A DNA stretch of 64,000 nt from an uncultured Christensenella sp. (GTDB lineage: Bacteria; Bacillota; Clostridia; Christensenellales; UBA1242), in assembly GCA_910586385.1 (NCBI GenBank), contig CAJUGX010000003.1:124001-188000 (forward strand), written 5' to 3'. The first letter of the stretch is position 1. Every line of letters begins with the position of its first letter. The translations under genes and the position numbers were made by a program. Of the stretch, positions 17,048 through 25,895 are shown piece by piece. The notes beneath the pieces are model-generated. The model was not told where the DNA came from. It saw only the letters and a program-made list of their open reading frames with translations, and did no database searches.

Positions 17048-18166
17048 ATGCAAGATAAATATTTTAGTTATGAAATTATAAAAGAATGTCCAAAAACTGG
17101 CGCTCGTGCCGGTATTTTTCACACACCAAGAGGAGACATAAAGACACCCGTATTTATGCCAGTGGGGACACAAGGCACAGTGAAAGGGCTCAGACCAGAA
17201 GATTTGCATGACATGAACGCTCAAATCATTTTGTCAAACACATATCATCTCTTTTTGCGTCCAGGTCACGATATAGTGGAAAAAGCTGGTGGACTTCACA
17301 AGATGATGAATTGGGATAAACCAATTCTCACAGACAGCGGCGGCTTTCAAGTTTTCTCTTTGTCTGACCTTCGAAAGGTTTCAAATAAGGGGGTTGAATT
17401 CAAGTCTCACTTGAGCGGCGAAAAATTTTTGATGACGCCAGAACTCTGCATGGAAATTCAACATGCTCTTGGCAGCGACATCAATATGGCTCTCGACCAA
17501 TGCACAGAAGCAGGTGCGACTTATGCTGAGGCTGAAAAAGCAAGAGATCTCACCAAAATTTGGCTTGAGAAATGTTATAAGGCTCACAGGGGTGGGGAGC
17601 AGATTCTTTTTCCAATTGTTCAAGGCAATATGTACAAAGACTTGAGAGCAAAATGTGTTGAAGATTGCAAGCCTTTCACAAGATGTGGCATTGCAATCGG
17701 CGGATTGTCAGTTGGTGAAGAAAAAAGCGTCATGTATGATATGCTCGACTTCTTAAAGCCTATTTTGCCACATGATATGCCAAGATATCTTATGGGTGTC
17801 GGAAGTCCAGATTGCCTCATAGAGGGCTTCGCACGTGGGATTGATATGATGGATTGCGTTTTGCCGACCAGAATTGCTCGCAATGGCACAGCGTTTTCCA
17901 AGACCGGCAAAATGGTCATAAAAAACTCTTCATATAAAGAAGATTTCAGACCAATCGAAGAGGATTGCGACTGCTATGCTTGCAAACATTATTCTCGAGC
18001 ATATATCAGACATCTCATCAACGCTGGTGAGATGCTTGGCGCAGAACTTTTGTCAATCCACAACTTGAGATTTCTTATTCGACTTGCAGAACAGTCACGT
18101 GAGGCAATCTTGGGGGACTATTTCCCAGAATTTCTTGACGAGTTTAGGAAAAATTATAAAGTATAG
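17048..18166 (+). CDS. tgt: Queuine/preQ1 tRNA-guanine transglycosylase
   Basis: Tgt exchanges guanine-34 of certain tRNAs for preQ1. The 372-residue TIM-barrel enzyme shows LTDSGGFQVFSL, with the substrate-binding Asp near residue 98. It also has the GGLSVGE and GIDMMDCVLPTR segments, with the nucleophilic Asp, and the zinc site CDCYACKHYSRAYIRHL near residue 310. An AGGAG site precedes it 24 bp after queA. Confidence 0.96.
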   Translation: MQDKYFSYEIIKECPKTGARAGIFHTPRGDIKTPVFMPVGTQGTVKGLRPEDLHDMNAQIILSNTYHLFLRPGHDIVEKAGGLHKMMNWDKPILTDSGGFQVFSLSDLRKVSNKGVEFKSHLSGEKFLMTPELCMEIQHALGSDINMALDQCTEAGATYAEAEKARDLTKIWLEKCYKAHRGGEQILFPIVQGNMYKDLRAKCVEDCKPFTRCGIAIGGLSVGEEKSVMYDMLDFLKPILPHDMPRYLMGVGSPDCLIEGFARGIDMMDCVLPTRIARNGTAFSKTGKMVIKNSSYKEDFRPIEEDCDCYACKHYSRAYIRHLINAGEMLGAELLSIHNLRFLIRLAEQSREAILGDYFPEFLDEFRKNYKV

Positions 18167-18191
18167 GGCGACTATAAAAATAGGATAATAG

Positions 18192-18794
18192 ATGAAACTT
18201 AAAAACACAATTCTTTATCAAGTTGCGACAAACAGGGATTTCAAGGTAGGAGACACAATTCACTTTGAAGAGAATTTCAATGGTCAACTGAAGATATTTG
18301 ATTTTGAATTCAATGAAAATGGGAATCCTCTTCATGGACTTGGTTTTCAATCAGCAAAAAAAGGTATTTTCAAAGACAAAGACTTGATGTATAAAATGTC
18401 AAACGCATTGGGAAATTATGATTTGTTTATGAGAGAAATTGCACTCGAAGAAGTAAGAAAAGAAAAATTTCCTACTAGACCATCTCGTTTCAAATGTATG
18501 TATCTTTCTGAAACAGTGGAGGAGACAATAAAAAACTGGGAGATAATGACAAAAAAATTCCCAGAAAATCATTATCAAGTTGTCGCTGTCAAATTGAATG
18601 GTGAGGCATTTTATGTAAAAGACTGCGTAATAGGCAGACCAGGAGTCTCTTTCAATCAATACAAGCAACTGGCAGAGAAATATTGGGGGCAAAATCAGAA
18701 ATCAGCAGAGAAAACAAAGGAGATTCTTTTCATAGGCGACGCAGAGATTGTGAAAATAATAAAAGACTCCACTGCAACGAGGAAATTGTCGTAA
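18192..18794 (+). CDS. DUF2441-like protein of unknown function
   Basis: This 200-residue soluble protein has no assigned function. Its N-terminus (YQVATNRDFKVGDTI) and the central ALEEVRKEKFPTRPSRFKCMYL, followed by a helix containing WEIMTKKFP, match the pattern I associate with DUF2441 proteins, some of which look like small RES/ADP-ribosyl-type folds. The link is from memory and not proven. It lies 25 bp after tgt with a weak AGGAT site, so it may be cotranscribed with queA-tgt. Confidence 0.6.
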   Translation: MKLKNTILYQVATNRDFKVGDTIHFEENFNGQLKIFDFEFNENGNPLHGLGFQSAKKGIFKDKDLMYKMSNALGNYDLFMREIALEEVRKEKFPTRPSRFKCMYLSETVEETIKNWEIMTKKFPENHYQVVAVKLNGEAFYVKDCVIGRPGVSFNQYKQLAEKYWGQNQKSAEKTKEILFIGDAEIVKIIKDSTATRKLS

Positions 18795-18922
18795 AACATA
18801 CACAAAAAAAATGTGGGCGGGTTGCAAAAATTTTGTTTTGGAGAACATCTATATCTATTCGCAAAAGACAGGTTTTACGAATAAATATGCTATATTTTGG
18901 GGTACGCCTTGAATAATTCAAT

Positions 18923-18958
18923 CAATATATGGTATTATGCAATAAACATCGTATGTGA
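18923..18958. repeat. Dispersed repeat, copy B (degenerate)
   Basis: CAATATATGGTATTATGCAA matches the left arm of copies E and G almost exactly. The right arm (CATCGTATGTG) is degraded, so it does not form a clean hairpin. Confidence 0.4.
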
Positions 18959-19001
18959 AGACATTTCTGAATTTTATTTAATTATAAGCATATTTTTATG
19001 T

Positions 19002-19038
19002 AAAAAAAACACCTCTTTTATATTGAAGTGTTTTTTTA
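19002..19038. terminator. Bidirectional terminator
   Basis: AAAAAAACAC (19003-19012) pairs with GTGTTTTTTT (19028-19037), giving U tracts on both strands. It would end the queA-side transcript and the iscU-side transcript. Confidence 0.65.
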
Positions 19039-19053
19039 TTTTTGTTTTATAGA

Positions 19054-19473
19054 TTAGCCAATGCTTTTCTTTGTTTTTCTTATCGCTGCCTTTGTAGCTT
19101 TTTCTCTTCTTTTATAATAATCTTCGACAGCGAATTTGATAACTTCTTCTGCAAGAAGAACGCTATGTATTTTGTGTGATGGCAATTCTCCCAAAACATT
19201 TATAATATCAGCACTTGTGATTTTCAGTGCTTCATCAATTGTTTTTCCCTTCACCAAATCGCATGCAATATCAGATGAAGCAATTGACGCAGAGCATCCA
19301 AATGTCTTAAACTTTGCATTTTCAATTATTCCACTTTCAGAGACTTTCAAAAACAATTTTACAACATCTCCACAAGCAGAATTTCCTGCTTCACCAACTG
19401 CGTTTGATCCAGACAACGCTCCAGCATTTCTTGGATTTTGAAATCTATCTAAAACCGTTTTGCTATACACCAT
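19054..19473 (-). CDS. iscU: Iron-sulfur cluster scaffold IscU/NifU-like
   Basis: This is a scaffold on which [2Fe-2S] clusters are assembled with sulfur from IscS. The 139-residue protein aligns with the NifU N-terminal family. Cys34 (in SACGDVV) and Cys60 (in FGCSASIASSD) are present, along with the conserved Asp36. The third ligand, in the usual KIHC motif, is Ser (LPSHKIHSVLLAEE; codon AGC), which is unusual because that Cys normally receives persulfide sulfur. The C-terminus is a basic tail. It lies 2 bp after iscS, with a GGAGGAAG ribosome binding site. Confidence 0.9.
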   Translation of the reverse strand: MVYSKTVLDRFQNPRNAGALSGSNAVGEAGNSACGDVVKLFLKVSESGIIENAKFKTFGCSASIASSDIACDLVKGKTIDEALKITSADIINVLGELPSHKIHSVLLAEEVIKFAVEDYYKRREKATKAAIRKTKKSIG

Positions 19474-19475
19474 TC

Positions 19476-20651
19476 TTACTTCCTCCCTGCTTTAATTGGA
19501 GAAATTGCACGAAGTTTTGCAACAACTTTTTGAATTTCTGCAACAACATAATCTATATCCAACTTTGAAATATTGTTGCCAAATGATATTCTAATTGAAC
19601 TTTGAGCGACCTCATCAGGAACATTCATTGCTTTAAGCACATGAGATGGCAACAATGATTTTGATGTACACGCGGAAGATGTTGAAACACAAATCCCAGC
19701 CAAATCCAAAAGCATCAAAACTGATTCACCTTCCACACCATAGAATGAAATATTCAAAATTGTGTTTGATTTTTGTTGTGGATGACCATTCACTTGAAAA
19801 TGATCAACTTTTTCATTGAGTTTTTCCAAGAAATAATCTCTGATCATCCTCATTCTTTTGTTTGTAATAACATAGTTTTTTGCAGCAATTTCAACTGCTT
19901 TTCCAAATCCGGCAATTGCAGGAACATTTTCTGTGCCAGCACGCTTTCCTCTTTCTTGATTTTCCCCACCAAACATAATTGGTTCAATCATGACACCATC
20001 TTTGATATACAAAGCACCAACACCCTTTGGTCCATGAATTTTGTGTGATGAGATTGACATCAAATCAATTTCCATGTCTTGAACATCGATTTTCATCACT
20101 CCAATGGCTTGCACTGCGTCTGTGTGAAACAAAATGTTGTAATCATGAGCAATCTTTGCAATTGCTTTCACATTTTGAATTGTCCCAACTTCATTGTTCA
20201 CTGCCATGATAGAAATCAAAATGGTATCTTTTCTGATTGCATGCAAAAGTTCTGCCAAATCAACGAGTCCAGTGCTGTCCACTGGCAAGTATGTAACTTC
20301 ATAACCTTCTTTTTCGAGTTGTTTGCATGCATTCAAGACTGCATGGTGCTCAATTTGGCTTGTAATAATGTGTTTACCTTTGCTTGCATAAGAATGCGCA
20401 ACACCTAAAATTGCCCAGTTGTCAGCCTCAGTTCCACCACTTGTGAAGTAGATTTCGTTTGATTTTCGAGCATGAATTGCATCTTTAACCCTGTCTCTTG
20501 CCTTGTCAACGACTGCCATTGCATCTCTTCCAAAACTATGAACTGAGCCTGCATTGCCATAAACCGTGCTGAAACAAGGCATCATTTCGTTCATCACTTC
20601 GCTTGAGACATAAGTCGTTGAGGCATTATCCAAATAAATCTTTCTGTCCAT
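19476..20651 (-). CDS. iscS: Cysteine desulfurase IscS/NifS
   Basis: IscS is a PLP-dependent enzyme that removes sulfur from cysteine and passes it on as persulfide. The 391-residue protein shows the N-terminal YLDNASTTYVS, the PLP lysine in SSHKIHGPKGVGALYI and the active-site Cys loop CVSTSSACTSK (group I type). It lies directly before iscU in a two-gene Fe-S module. A second, shorter desulfurase in this window (45663-46784) is paired with thiI, so this one probably serves Fe-S assembly. Confidence 0.95.
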   Translation of the reverse strand: MDRKIYLDNASTTYVSSEVMNEMMPCFSTVYGNAGSVHSFGRDAMAVVDKARDRVKDAIHARKSNEIYFTSGGTEADNWAILGVAHSYASKGKHIITSQIEHHAVLNACKQLEKEGYEVTYLPVDSTGLVDLAELLHAIRKDTILISIMAVNNEVGTIQNVKAIAKIAHDYNILFHTDAVQAIGVMKIDVQDMEIDLMSISSHKIHGPKGVGALYIKDGVMIEPIMFGGENQERGKRAGTENVPAIAGFGKAVEIAAKNYVITNKRMRMIRDYFLEKLNEKVDHFQVNGHPQQKSNTILNISFYGVEGESVLMLLDLAGICVSTSSACTSKSLLPSHVLKAMNVPDEVAQSSIRISFGNNISKLDIDYVVAEIQKVVAKLRAISPIKAGRK

Positions 20652-20712
20652 TTTTCTCCCCTTTAATCACCCTCAATTTTAACACCAAAGGACACCTTAT
20701 GTCAATAGGCAC

Positions 20713-21027
20713 TTATTTTTTTACATACTTGTTCAAAGCACTGACAACATCATTTTTTGCCCAAAGACCAATGTGTTTTTCTTGTTCTTTTCCATCGGCA
20801 AAAATAAAGAGTGATGGAATGCTCATGATTCCAAATTTTCTTGCCAATTTTTCATCTTCATCAACATCAACCTTGAAAATCTCAACTTTGTCGCCAAATT
20901 CTTCTTTTACTTCTTCAAGGATTGGTCCCATCATACGACATGGCCCACACCAAGTTGCAAAGAAATCGACCAAAACTACACCATCTTTTATCTTATCTTC
21001 AAAGTTTTTTTCTGAAATAATTTCCAT
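20713..21027 (-). CDS. trxA: Thioredoxin
   Basis: This is a small dithiol oxidoreductase. The 104-residue protein has the WCGPC active site in VDFFATWCGPCRMMGP, the cis-Pro in IMSIPSLFIF and normal thioredoxin length. It lies between tcdA (10 bp upstream) and iscS, so it could supply reducing power to the neighbouring sulfur-transfer enzymes. A GGGGG-type site precedes the ATG. Confidence 0.95.
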   Translation of the reverse strand: MEIISEKNFEDKIKDGVVLVDFFATWCGPCRMMGPILEEVKEEFGDKVEIFKVDVDEDEKLARKFGIMSIPSLFIFADGKEQEKHIGLWAKNDVVSALNKYVKK

Positions 21028-21037
21028 ATAATCCCCC

Positions 21038-21721
21038 TTATTTTATCAAATTTTCAATCACATAAGCACTCAAGACAGCACCGCACATAATTGGATAATA
21101 TGAAATACTGCCAACAGAGTGTTCTCTTTTATCAATTTTTTGTGCTGCACTGTCACAGATCACAACATCCAAACTTTCAACCTGTCTTTCACGAAGCTTT
21201 TTCCTTAAAACTCGAGCAAGCCCATCATTTGATGTCTTATATATATCCGAGATTTTGAAATTTGGAATCCCAACTCTGTTTCCAGCACCCATTGCTGAAA
21301 CAATTTTAATTCCATGCTCTTTGCAGAAACAAATAAGTTCAATTTTGTCTGTAACATTGTCAATTGCGTCAACAACATAATCAAAATGCCGTTTTCCAAG
21401 TATCTCATCTATATTATCTATGGAAAGTTTGGCGTTTACTTTATTTATATTGCACTTTGGATTGATTTTTATAATCATCTGCTCCAAAACATCAACTTTG
21501 ACTTTTCCAACTGTATCAACATTTGCCAAAATCTGCCTATTGATATTTGTCTCATCAATCAAATCAAAGTCAACAATTGTGATATTCCCAAGTCCAGCAC
21601 GGACAAGAAGCTCGCATGTTGCCCCACCAACTCCACCAACTCCAATCACAGCAACAGATGAGTTTTCAAGTTTTGAAGCCCCATTTTCTCCAATCAAAAG
21701 TTTTGTTCTATCATTCCACAT
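21038..21721 (-). CDS. tcdA: tRNA threonylcarbamoyladenosine dehydratase (ThiF/MoeB fold)
   Basis: TcdA cyclises t6A to ct6A at position 37 of ANN-decoding tRNAs, using ATP. The 227-residue protein has the E1-like nucleotide motif VAVIGVGGVGGATCELLVRAG and the conserved DLIDETNINRQ. It also has DAIDNVTDKIELICFCKEHGI and GAGNRVGIPNFKISDIYKT, typical of TcdA/YgdL rather than MoeB or ThiF. The family often works with a sulfur carrier or desulfurase system, which fits the adjacent iscS. Confidence 0.9.
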   Translation of the reverse strand: MWNDRTKLLIGENGASKLENSSVAVIGVGGVGGATCELLVRAGLGNITIVDFDLIDETNINRQILANVDTVGKVKVDVLEQMIIKINPKCNINKVNAKLSIDNIDEILGKRHFDYVVDAIDNVTDKIELICFCKEHGIKIVSAMGAGNRVGIPNFKISDIYKTSNDGLARVLRKKLRERQVESLDVVICDSAAQKIDKREHSVGSISYYPIMCGAVLSAYVIENLIK

Positions 21722-21739
21722 ACATTTCTTCCTTGCCTC

Positions 21740-21791
21740 AATATATTGTGTGTATTATTCAGTTCTACAACTGAATACCACACAATATATT
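21740..21791. repeat. Dispersed inverted repeat, copy C (best preserved)
   Basis: AATATATTGTGTG (21740-21752) is mirrored by CACACAATATATT (21779-21791). An inner pair, TTCAGTT (21758-21764) and AACTGAA (21769-21775), encloses a CTAC loop. The right arm reaches into the hslU stop codon. It could act as a transcript-end hairpin. Confidence 0.7.
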
Positions 21792-23085
21792 ACAACACAT
21801 ATTTCTTCAAATCATATTGTTTTTGTCTATCTTTGAAGACATTGTTGACATACTTTTTGTCAATCACAACATCAAGCATTGGATGTTCGCCAGTTGCATT
21901 GAATGAAACATCTTCAAGAAGGGCTTCCATGATTGTGTGCAATCTTCTTGCTCCCAAGTCTTCACTTGTCTCATTTTCTCTCTCTGCCATTTCAGCAATT
22001 TCATCCAAAGCATCATCTTTGAAAACAAGGTTTATGTTGTCCACTTTCAAAAGATGTGAATATTGGACAGTCACCGCATTCTTTGGTGTGCTCAAAATCT
22101 TCTTGAAATCTTCTTTTGTCAAACTCTCAAGTTGAACTCTGATTGGAAATCTTCCTTGAAGTTCTGGAATCATGTCTTCCATTTTTGCAACGTGGAAAGC
22201 CCCAGCTGCAATGAAAAGAATGAAATCCGTCTTCACATTGCCATATTTTGTTGAAACCGTGCTTCCTTCCACGATTGGCAAAATGTCTCTCTGAACACCT
22301 TCTCTCGAAACGTCTGCACTGTTTGTCGCTTGACTCTTCCCAATGATTTTGTCAATTTCGTCGATGAAGATGATTCCTTGTTCTTCTGCAAGAGTGATTG
22401 CTTCATCGTTGACATTGTCCATATCAATCACCTTGTCAGACTCTTCTTGCAAAAGTGCTTCTCGAGCATGTTTTACAGTCATCTTCTTCTTTTTGTGTCT
22501 TTGTGGTGCAAGTCCTTCAAACATAGAGCCCAAGTTTATTTCGCCACCACCAATAGCCATCATTGGCTTTGGAGTTTCCAAAACCATGACCTCAACAACC
22601 TCTTCTTCACATTTTCTTGCACGAAGTTCTTCCAAAACTTTCTCTTTTGAAACATCAACTTCAGTCACTCTGCGGTTTTGAATGAGAGCGTCAACAAGTT
22701 TTTCGTCAACGATTGGCATAACCTTGTTTTCAACAGCCTTCTTCTTTTGATCTTTGACCATTCTCACAGAAACTTCAACAAGATCTCTCACCATGCTTTC
22801 AACATCTCTTCCTACATAACCAACTTCTGTATATTTTGTAGCCTCAACTTTGACAAATGGCGCACCAACGAGTTTTGCAAGTCTTCTTGCAATTTCTGTT
22901 TTGCCGACACCTGTTGGCCCGCTCATAACAATGTTTTTTGGAGTGATTTCATCTCTCACTTCAGCAGGTAAAGTGCTTCTTCTGTATCTGTTTCGAAGTG
23001 CAACAGCGACTGCTCTTTTTGCCTTGTTTTGTCCAACGATATATTTATCCAATTCGTTTACAATTTGTTTTGGTGTATAATTCAT
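21790..23085 (-). CDS. hslU: HslU, ATPase of the HslUV protease
   Basis: HslU is the AAA+ unfoldase that feeds substrates to HslV. The 431-residue protein has Walker A (SGPTGVGKTEIARRLA), the pore loop KYTEVGYVGRDVES, Walker B (GIIFIDEIDKI) and a C-terminal domain ending in LKKYVL. An intermediate I-domain of about 110 residues is present, which distinguishes it from ClpX. It lies 18 bp after hslV, with a GGAGG site 11-12 nt before the ATG. Confidence 0.95.
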   Translation of the reverse strand: MNYTPKQIVNELDKYIVGQNKAKRAVAVALRNRYRRSTLPAEVRDEITPKNIVMSGPTGVGKTEIARRLAKLVGAPFVKVEATKYTEVGYVGRDVESMVRDLVEVSVRMVKDQKKKAVENKVMPIVDEKLVDALIQNRRVTEVDVSKEKVLEELRARKCEEEVVEVMVLETPKPMMAIGGGEINLGSMFEGLAPQRHKKKKMTVKHAREALLQEESDKVIDMDNVNDEAITLAEEQGIIFIDEIDKIIGKSQATNSADVSREGVQRDILPIVEGSTVSTKYGNVKTDFILFIAAGAFHVAKMEDMIPELQGRFPIRVQLESLTKEDFKKILSTPKNAVTVQYSHLLKVDNINLVFKDDALDEIAEMAERENETSEDLGARRLHTIMEALLEDVSFNATGEHPMLDVVIDKKYVNNVFKDRQKQYDLKKYVL

Positions 23086-23103
23086 AACTTTCCAAGCCTC
23101 CTT

Positions 23104-23646
23104 TTAGTTCAACTCTTCAACGATGATATTCTCATTTGTGAAAACGCAAATCTCGCTTGCAATCTTAAGTGCCTTGTAAGCAACATCTTTTGCCTGATAA
23201 TCTGTATTTTGAACAAGCGCTTTTGCAGCCGCCAACGCGTAGTTTCCACCAGAACCAATTGCGCAGATATCATCCTGAGGTTCGATAACATTTCCTGCCC
23301 CATCCAAAATCAAAATTTGATTTTTGTCAGCAACAATCATCATCGCTTCAAGTTGTCTTGCAACTTTGTCATCTCTCCAAAGTTGTGTAAGTTCGACGGC
23401 GCTCCTCATAAGATTTCCTGCAAATTTGTTGAGCATACCTTCAAAACGTTCACTCAGAGAGAAAGCATCAGCCACTGAGCCGGCAAAACCAATCACAACA
23501 CTGTTGTTGTAAATTCTTCTGACTTTTCTTGCGTTGTTTTTGAAAATGATGCTGTTTTGCATAGTCACTTGCCCGTCACCCGCAACAGCAATTTTTCCAT
23601 TTCTTTTTACCGCACAAATTGTTGTGCCTCTAAACATAGGTTCCAT
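23104..23646 (-). CDS. hslV: HslV, peptidase of the HslUV protease
   Basis: HslV is a bacterial relative of proteasome beta subunits. The 180-residue product begins MEPMFRG and then TTICAVKRNGKIAVAGDGQVT. The mature N-terminal nucleophile should be Thr8, after removal of a seven-residue leader, so it is the Thr-type HslV rather than the Ser-type CodW/ClpQ of Bacillus. GSGGNYALAAAKAL near the C-terminus is conserved. A GGAG site precedes the start, and an extended -10 promoter lies upstream. Confidence 0.95.
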   Translation of the reverse strand: MEPMFRGTTICAVKRNGKIAVAGDGQVTMQNSIIFKNNARKVRRIYNNSVVIGFAGSVADAFSLSERFEGMLNKFAGNLMRSAVELTQLWRDDKVARQLEAMMIVADKNQILILDGAGNVIEPQDDICAIGSGGNYALAAAKALVQNTDYQAKDVAYKALKIASEICVFTNENIIVEELN

Positions 23647-23687
23647 ATTCTTCTCCTTACAAAGCCCAAAAAGACTTTTCCAAGTTA

Positions 23688-23696
23688 ATTATATCA
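23688..23696 (-). promoter_or_regulatory. Extended -10 promoter of hslVU
   Basis: On the minus strand TGATATAAT fits an extended -10 box (TGnTATAAT). No good -35 box is visible. It lies between the topA terminator and hslV. Confidence 0.4.
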
Positions 23697-23746
23697 CAAC
23701 ACCAATCTAATAACCTAAAATTTATCACAATTTTTTAGAACAAAAC

Positions 23747-23778
23747 CACAAAAATAAGACGACAAAATTGCCGTCTTA
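23747..23778 (-). terminator. Terminator after topA
   Basis: TAAGACG (23755-23761) and CGTCTTA (23772-23778) form a stem, with T5 on the minus strand. It separates comM-dprA-topA from hslVU. Confidence 0.75.
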
Positions 23779-23789
23779 CAAAATTGGGG

Positions 23790-25856
23790 TTATTTTTGCT
23801 CATTTATGACTCTAAAGTCACACTTCGAACACTTTATCATCTTTCCTCGTTTCACGAGAAATTCGCCACAGTTTGGGCAATTTTCACCAGTAGGAATGTC
23901 CCAACTCATGAAGTTGCACCCTTCCCTATCTTCACAAGCATAGAAAGCCTTTCCTTTCTTGGTTTTGAAAGCAAAAACTGCTTTGCCGCATTTTGGACAC
24001 TTTGCAATCGGTTTCTTCTCTTCGGTCTCATATGGTTTGACATTTCTGCATTTAGGGAAGTTTGAGCATCCCAAAAACTTTCCATATCGACCTTCTCGAA
24101 TCAACATTTTATGTCCGCAATTTTCACATATGATGTCAGTCTCAATTGGTTGAGATTTCATAGTCAAACTGCTTGCATCCGCTCTTTCCAAAAGTCCCTT
24201 GAAGCCATTCCAAAAACTGTCAACAACATCATGCCAATCATCTTGGCCTTCTGCGATTTCATCAAGTCTGTTTTCCATATGTGCAGTGAATTTGACATTG
24301 ATTACACCATGGAAAAACTTGTCTAGATATTCTGTGATGTGTCTTCCAAGTTCAGTAGGCACAAGATATTTTCCTTCTTTTGAGCAATAGTTTCTTGCAG
24401 TCAAAATAGTGATGGTTGCAGCATAAGTTGCAGGTCTTCCAATCCCTTTTTCTTCCATTGCCTTGACGAGACTTGTTTCAGTGAATCTTGCTGGAGGCTT
24501 TGTAAACTTCTGTTCTTCTTTGATGGCGTCAACCTTGACAGTTTCCCCCTCCTCAAATTTTGGAAGCTTTCCAGATTCTTTCTCTTTGTCTTCTTCAGTG
24601 TATTCTTTATAGACAGCAGTGAAACCTGCAAATTCCAAAGTCTTTCCAGTCGCCTTGAATGTGTAGTCATTCACCTTCATTGAGACGTTTACATTTGAAT
24701 ATTCTGCCTCAGTCATCTGGCTCGCCATGAATCTCTCATAAATCAACTTATAGAGTCTGTAGTTTTCTTTTGTCAAAGAATCCTTCACAGCCTCTGGAGT
24801 GATTTGCATAGAGATTGGTCTGATTGCTTCGTGCGCATCTTGTGCATTTCCCTTTGTTGCATAGAAGTTTGGTTTTTCTGGCACAAACTCCTTTCCGTAT
24901 TTCTGCACAATAAAGTCACGACATGCACTCTGAGCATCAGCTGAGACTCTGGTGGAGTCAGTTCTGATATAAGTGATAAGAGCAATCTTCCCCTCACCCT
25001 TGACTTCAACTCCTTCATAGAGTTCTTGTGCGCAAGATGTGATTTTCTTCAAACTCATGCCAAGCTTGTTTCCCGCATCTTGTTGCATCGTGCTGGTCGT
25101 AAATGGTGCTGGAGCGTGAGATTTTGAATTGGTCTTCTTTATCTCGCTGACAACAAAATCTTGCCCCTTGATGTCTGCAAGCACCTTGTCAACTTGCTCT
25201 CTGTTTTGGATTTTTATCTTTTTGCCTTTGTGCTGAGCAAGACTTGATTTGAATTTGATTGAATTCTTGCTGTGCTCCGCAGTGACATTCCAATATTCTT
25301 CAGGCTTAAACTCTTCAATTTCAATTTCTCTGTCAACGACAAGTTTGAGTGCAACAGACTGCACTCTTCCTGCAGAGAGTTTTGGTGCAATCTTCTTTGA
25401 CAAAATTGGTGAGAGTTTATAACCCACGATTCTGTCCATAACACGTCTTGCTTGTTGAGCGTCGACAAGACTCAAGTTGATTTCTCTTGGAGTCTCCAAC
25501 GCCTTGAGCACGGCCTTCTTTGAGATTTCGTTGAATTGAATACGGCACTTTGTGTTTGGATCAAGTCCCAAAACATGTGCAACGTGCCATGAAATCGCTT
25601 CCCCCTCTCTATCCGGGTCGGTTGCGATTAAGACTTCGTCAGCGTTTGCTGCCTTTCTTTTCAATTCACTTATAAGTTCTTTTTTGTCCGCATTATTTTC
25701 ATAATGAGGTTCATAATTGTTGTTCAAGTCAATGGCGAAAGATTTTGCTGGCAGGTCTCTTATGTGACCCTTTGTTGCAAAAACTTCATATCCATCACCC
25801 AAATACTTCTTCAAAGTTTCCCTTTTTGCTGGGGCTTCAATAACAACAAGTTTCAA
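23790..25856 (-). CDS. topA: DNA topoisomerase I
   Basis: TopA relaxes negative supercoils by type IA strand passage. The 688-residue protein has the TOPRIM acidic residues (ATDPDREGEAISWH near residue 105), the catalytic Tyr in ITYIRTDSTRVS near residue 295, and three C-terminal four-Cys zinc modules (about residues 565-685). The start is a TTG at 25856, 9 nt after AAGGAG; no ATG gives the conserved KLVVIEAPAK N-terminus. It is the third gene of comM-dprA-topA. Confidence 0.95.
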   Translation of the reverse strand: MKLVVIEAPAKRETLKKYLGDGYEVFATKGHIRDLPAKSFAIDLNNNYEPHYENNADKKELISELKRKAANADEVLIATDPDREGEAISWHVAHVLGLDPNTKCRIQFNEISKKAVLKALETPREINLSLVDAQQARRVMDRIVGYKLSPILSKKIAPKLSAGRVQSVALKLVVDREIEIEEFKPEEYWNVTAEHSKNSIKFKSSLAQHKGKKIKIQNREQVDKVLADIKGQDFVVSEIKKTNSKSHAPAPFTTSTMQQDAGNKLGMSLKKITSCAQELYEGVEVKGEGKIALITYIRTDSTRVSADAQSACRDFIVQKYGKEFVPEKPNFYATKGNAQDAHEAIRPISMQITPEAVKDSLTKENYRLYKLIYERFMASQMTEAEYSNVNVSMKVNDYTFKATGKTLEFAGFTAVYKEYTEEDKEKESGKLPKFEEGETVKVDAIKEEQKFTKPPARFTETSLVKAMEEKGIGRPATYAATITILTARNYCSKEGKYLVPTELGRHITEYLDKFFHGVINVKFTAHMENRLDEIAEGQDDWHDVVDSFWNGFKGLLERADASSLTMKSQPIETDIICENCGHKMLIREGRYGKFLGCSNFPKCRNVKPYETEEKKPIAKCPKCGKAVFAFKTKKGKAFYACEDREGCNFMSWDIPTGENCPNCGEFLVKRGKMIKCSKCDFRVINEQK

Positions 25857-25895
25857 GCCAATTTTCTCCTTATATAATGTTTCATATTTCCAAAA

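Larger units (their letters stand above)
18795..19053. other. Intergenic region between convergent transcripts
   Basis: This 259-bp AT-rich gap separates the plus-strand queA group from the minus-strand iscU group. It holds one copy of the dispersed repeat (copy B) and a bidirectional terminator. I see no small gene with a ribosome binding site in it. Confidence 0.5.
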
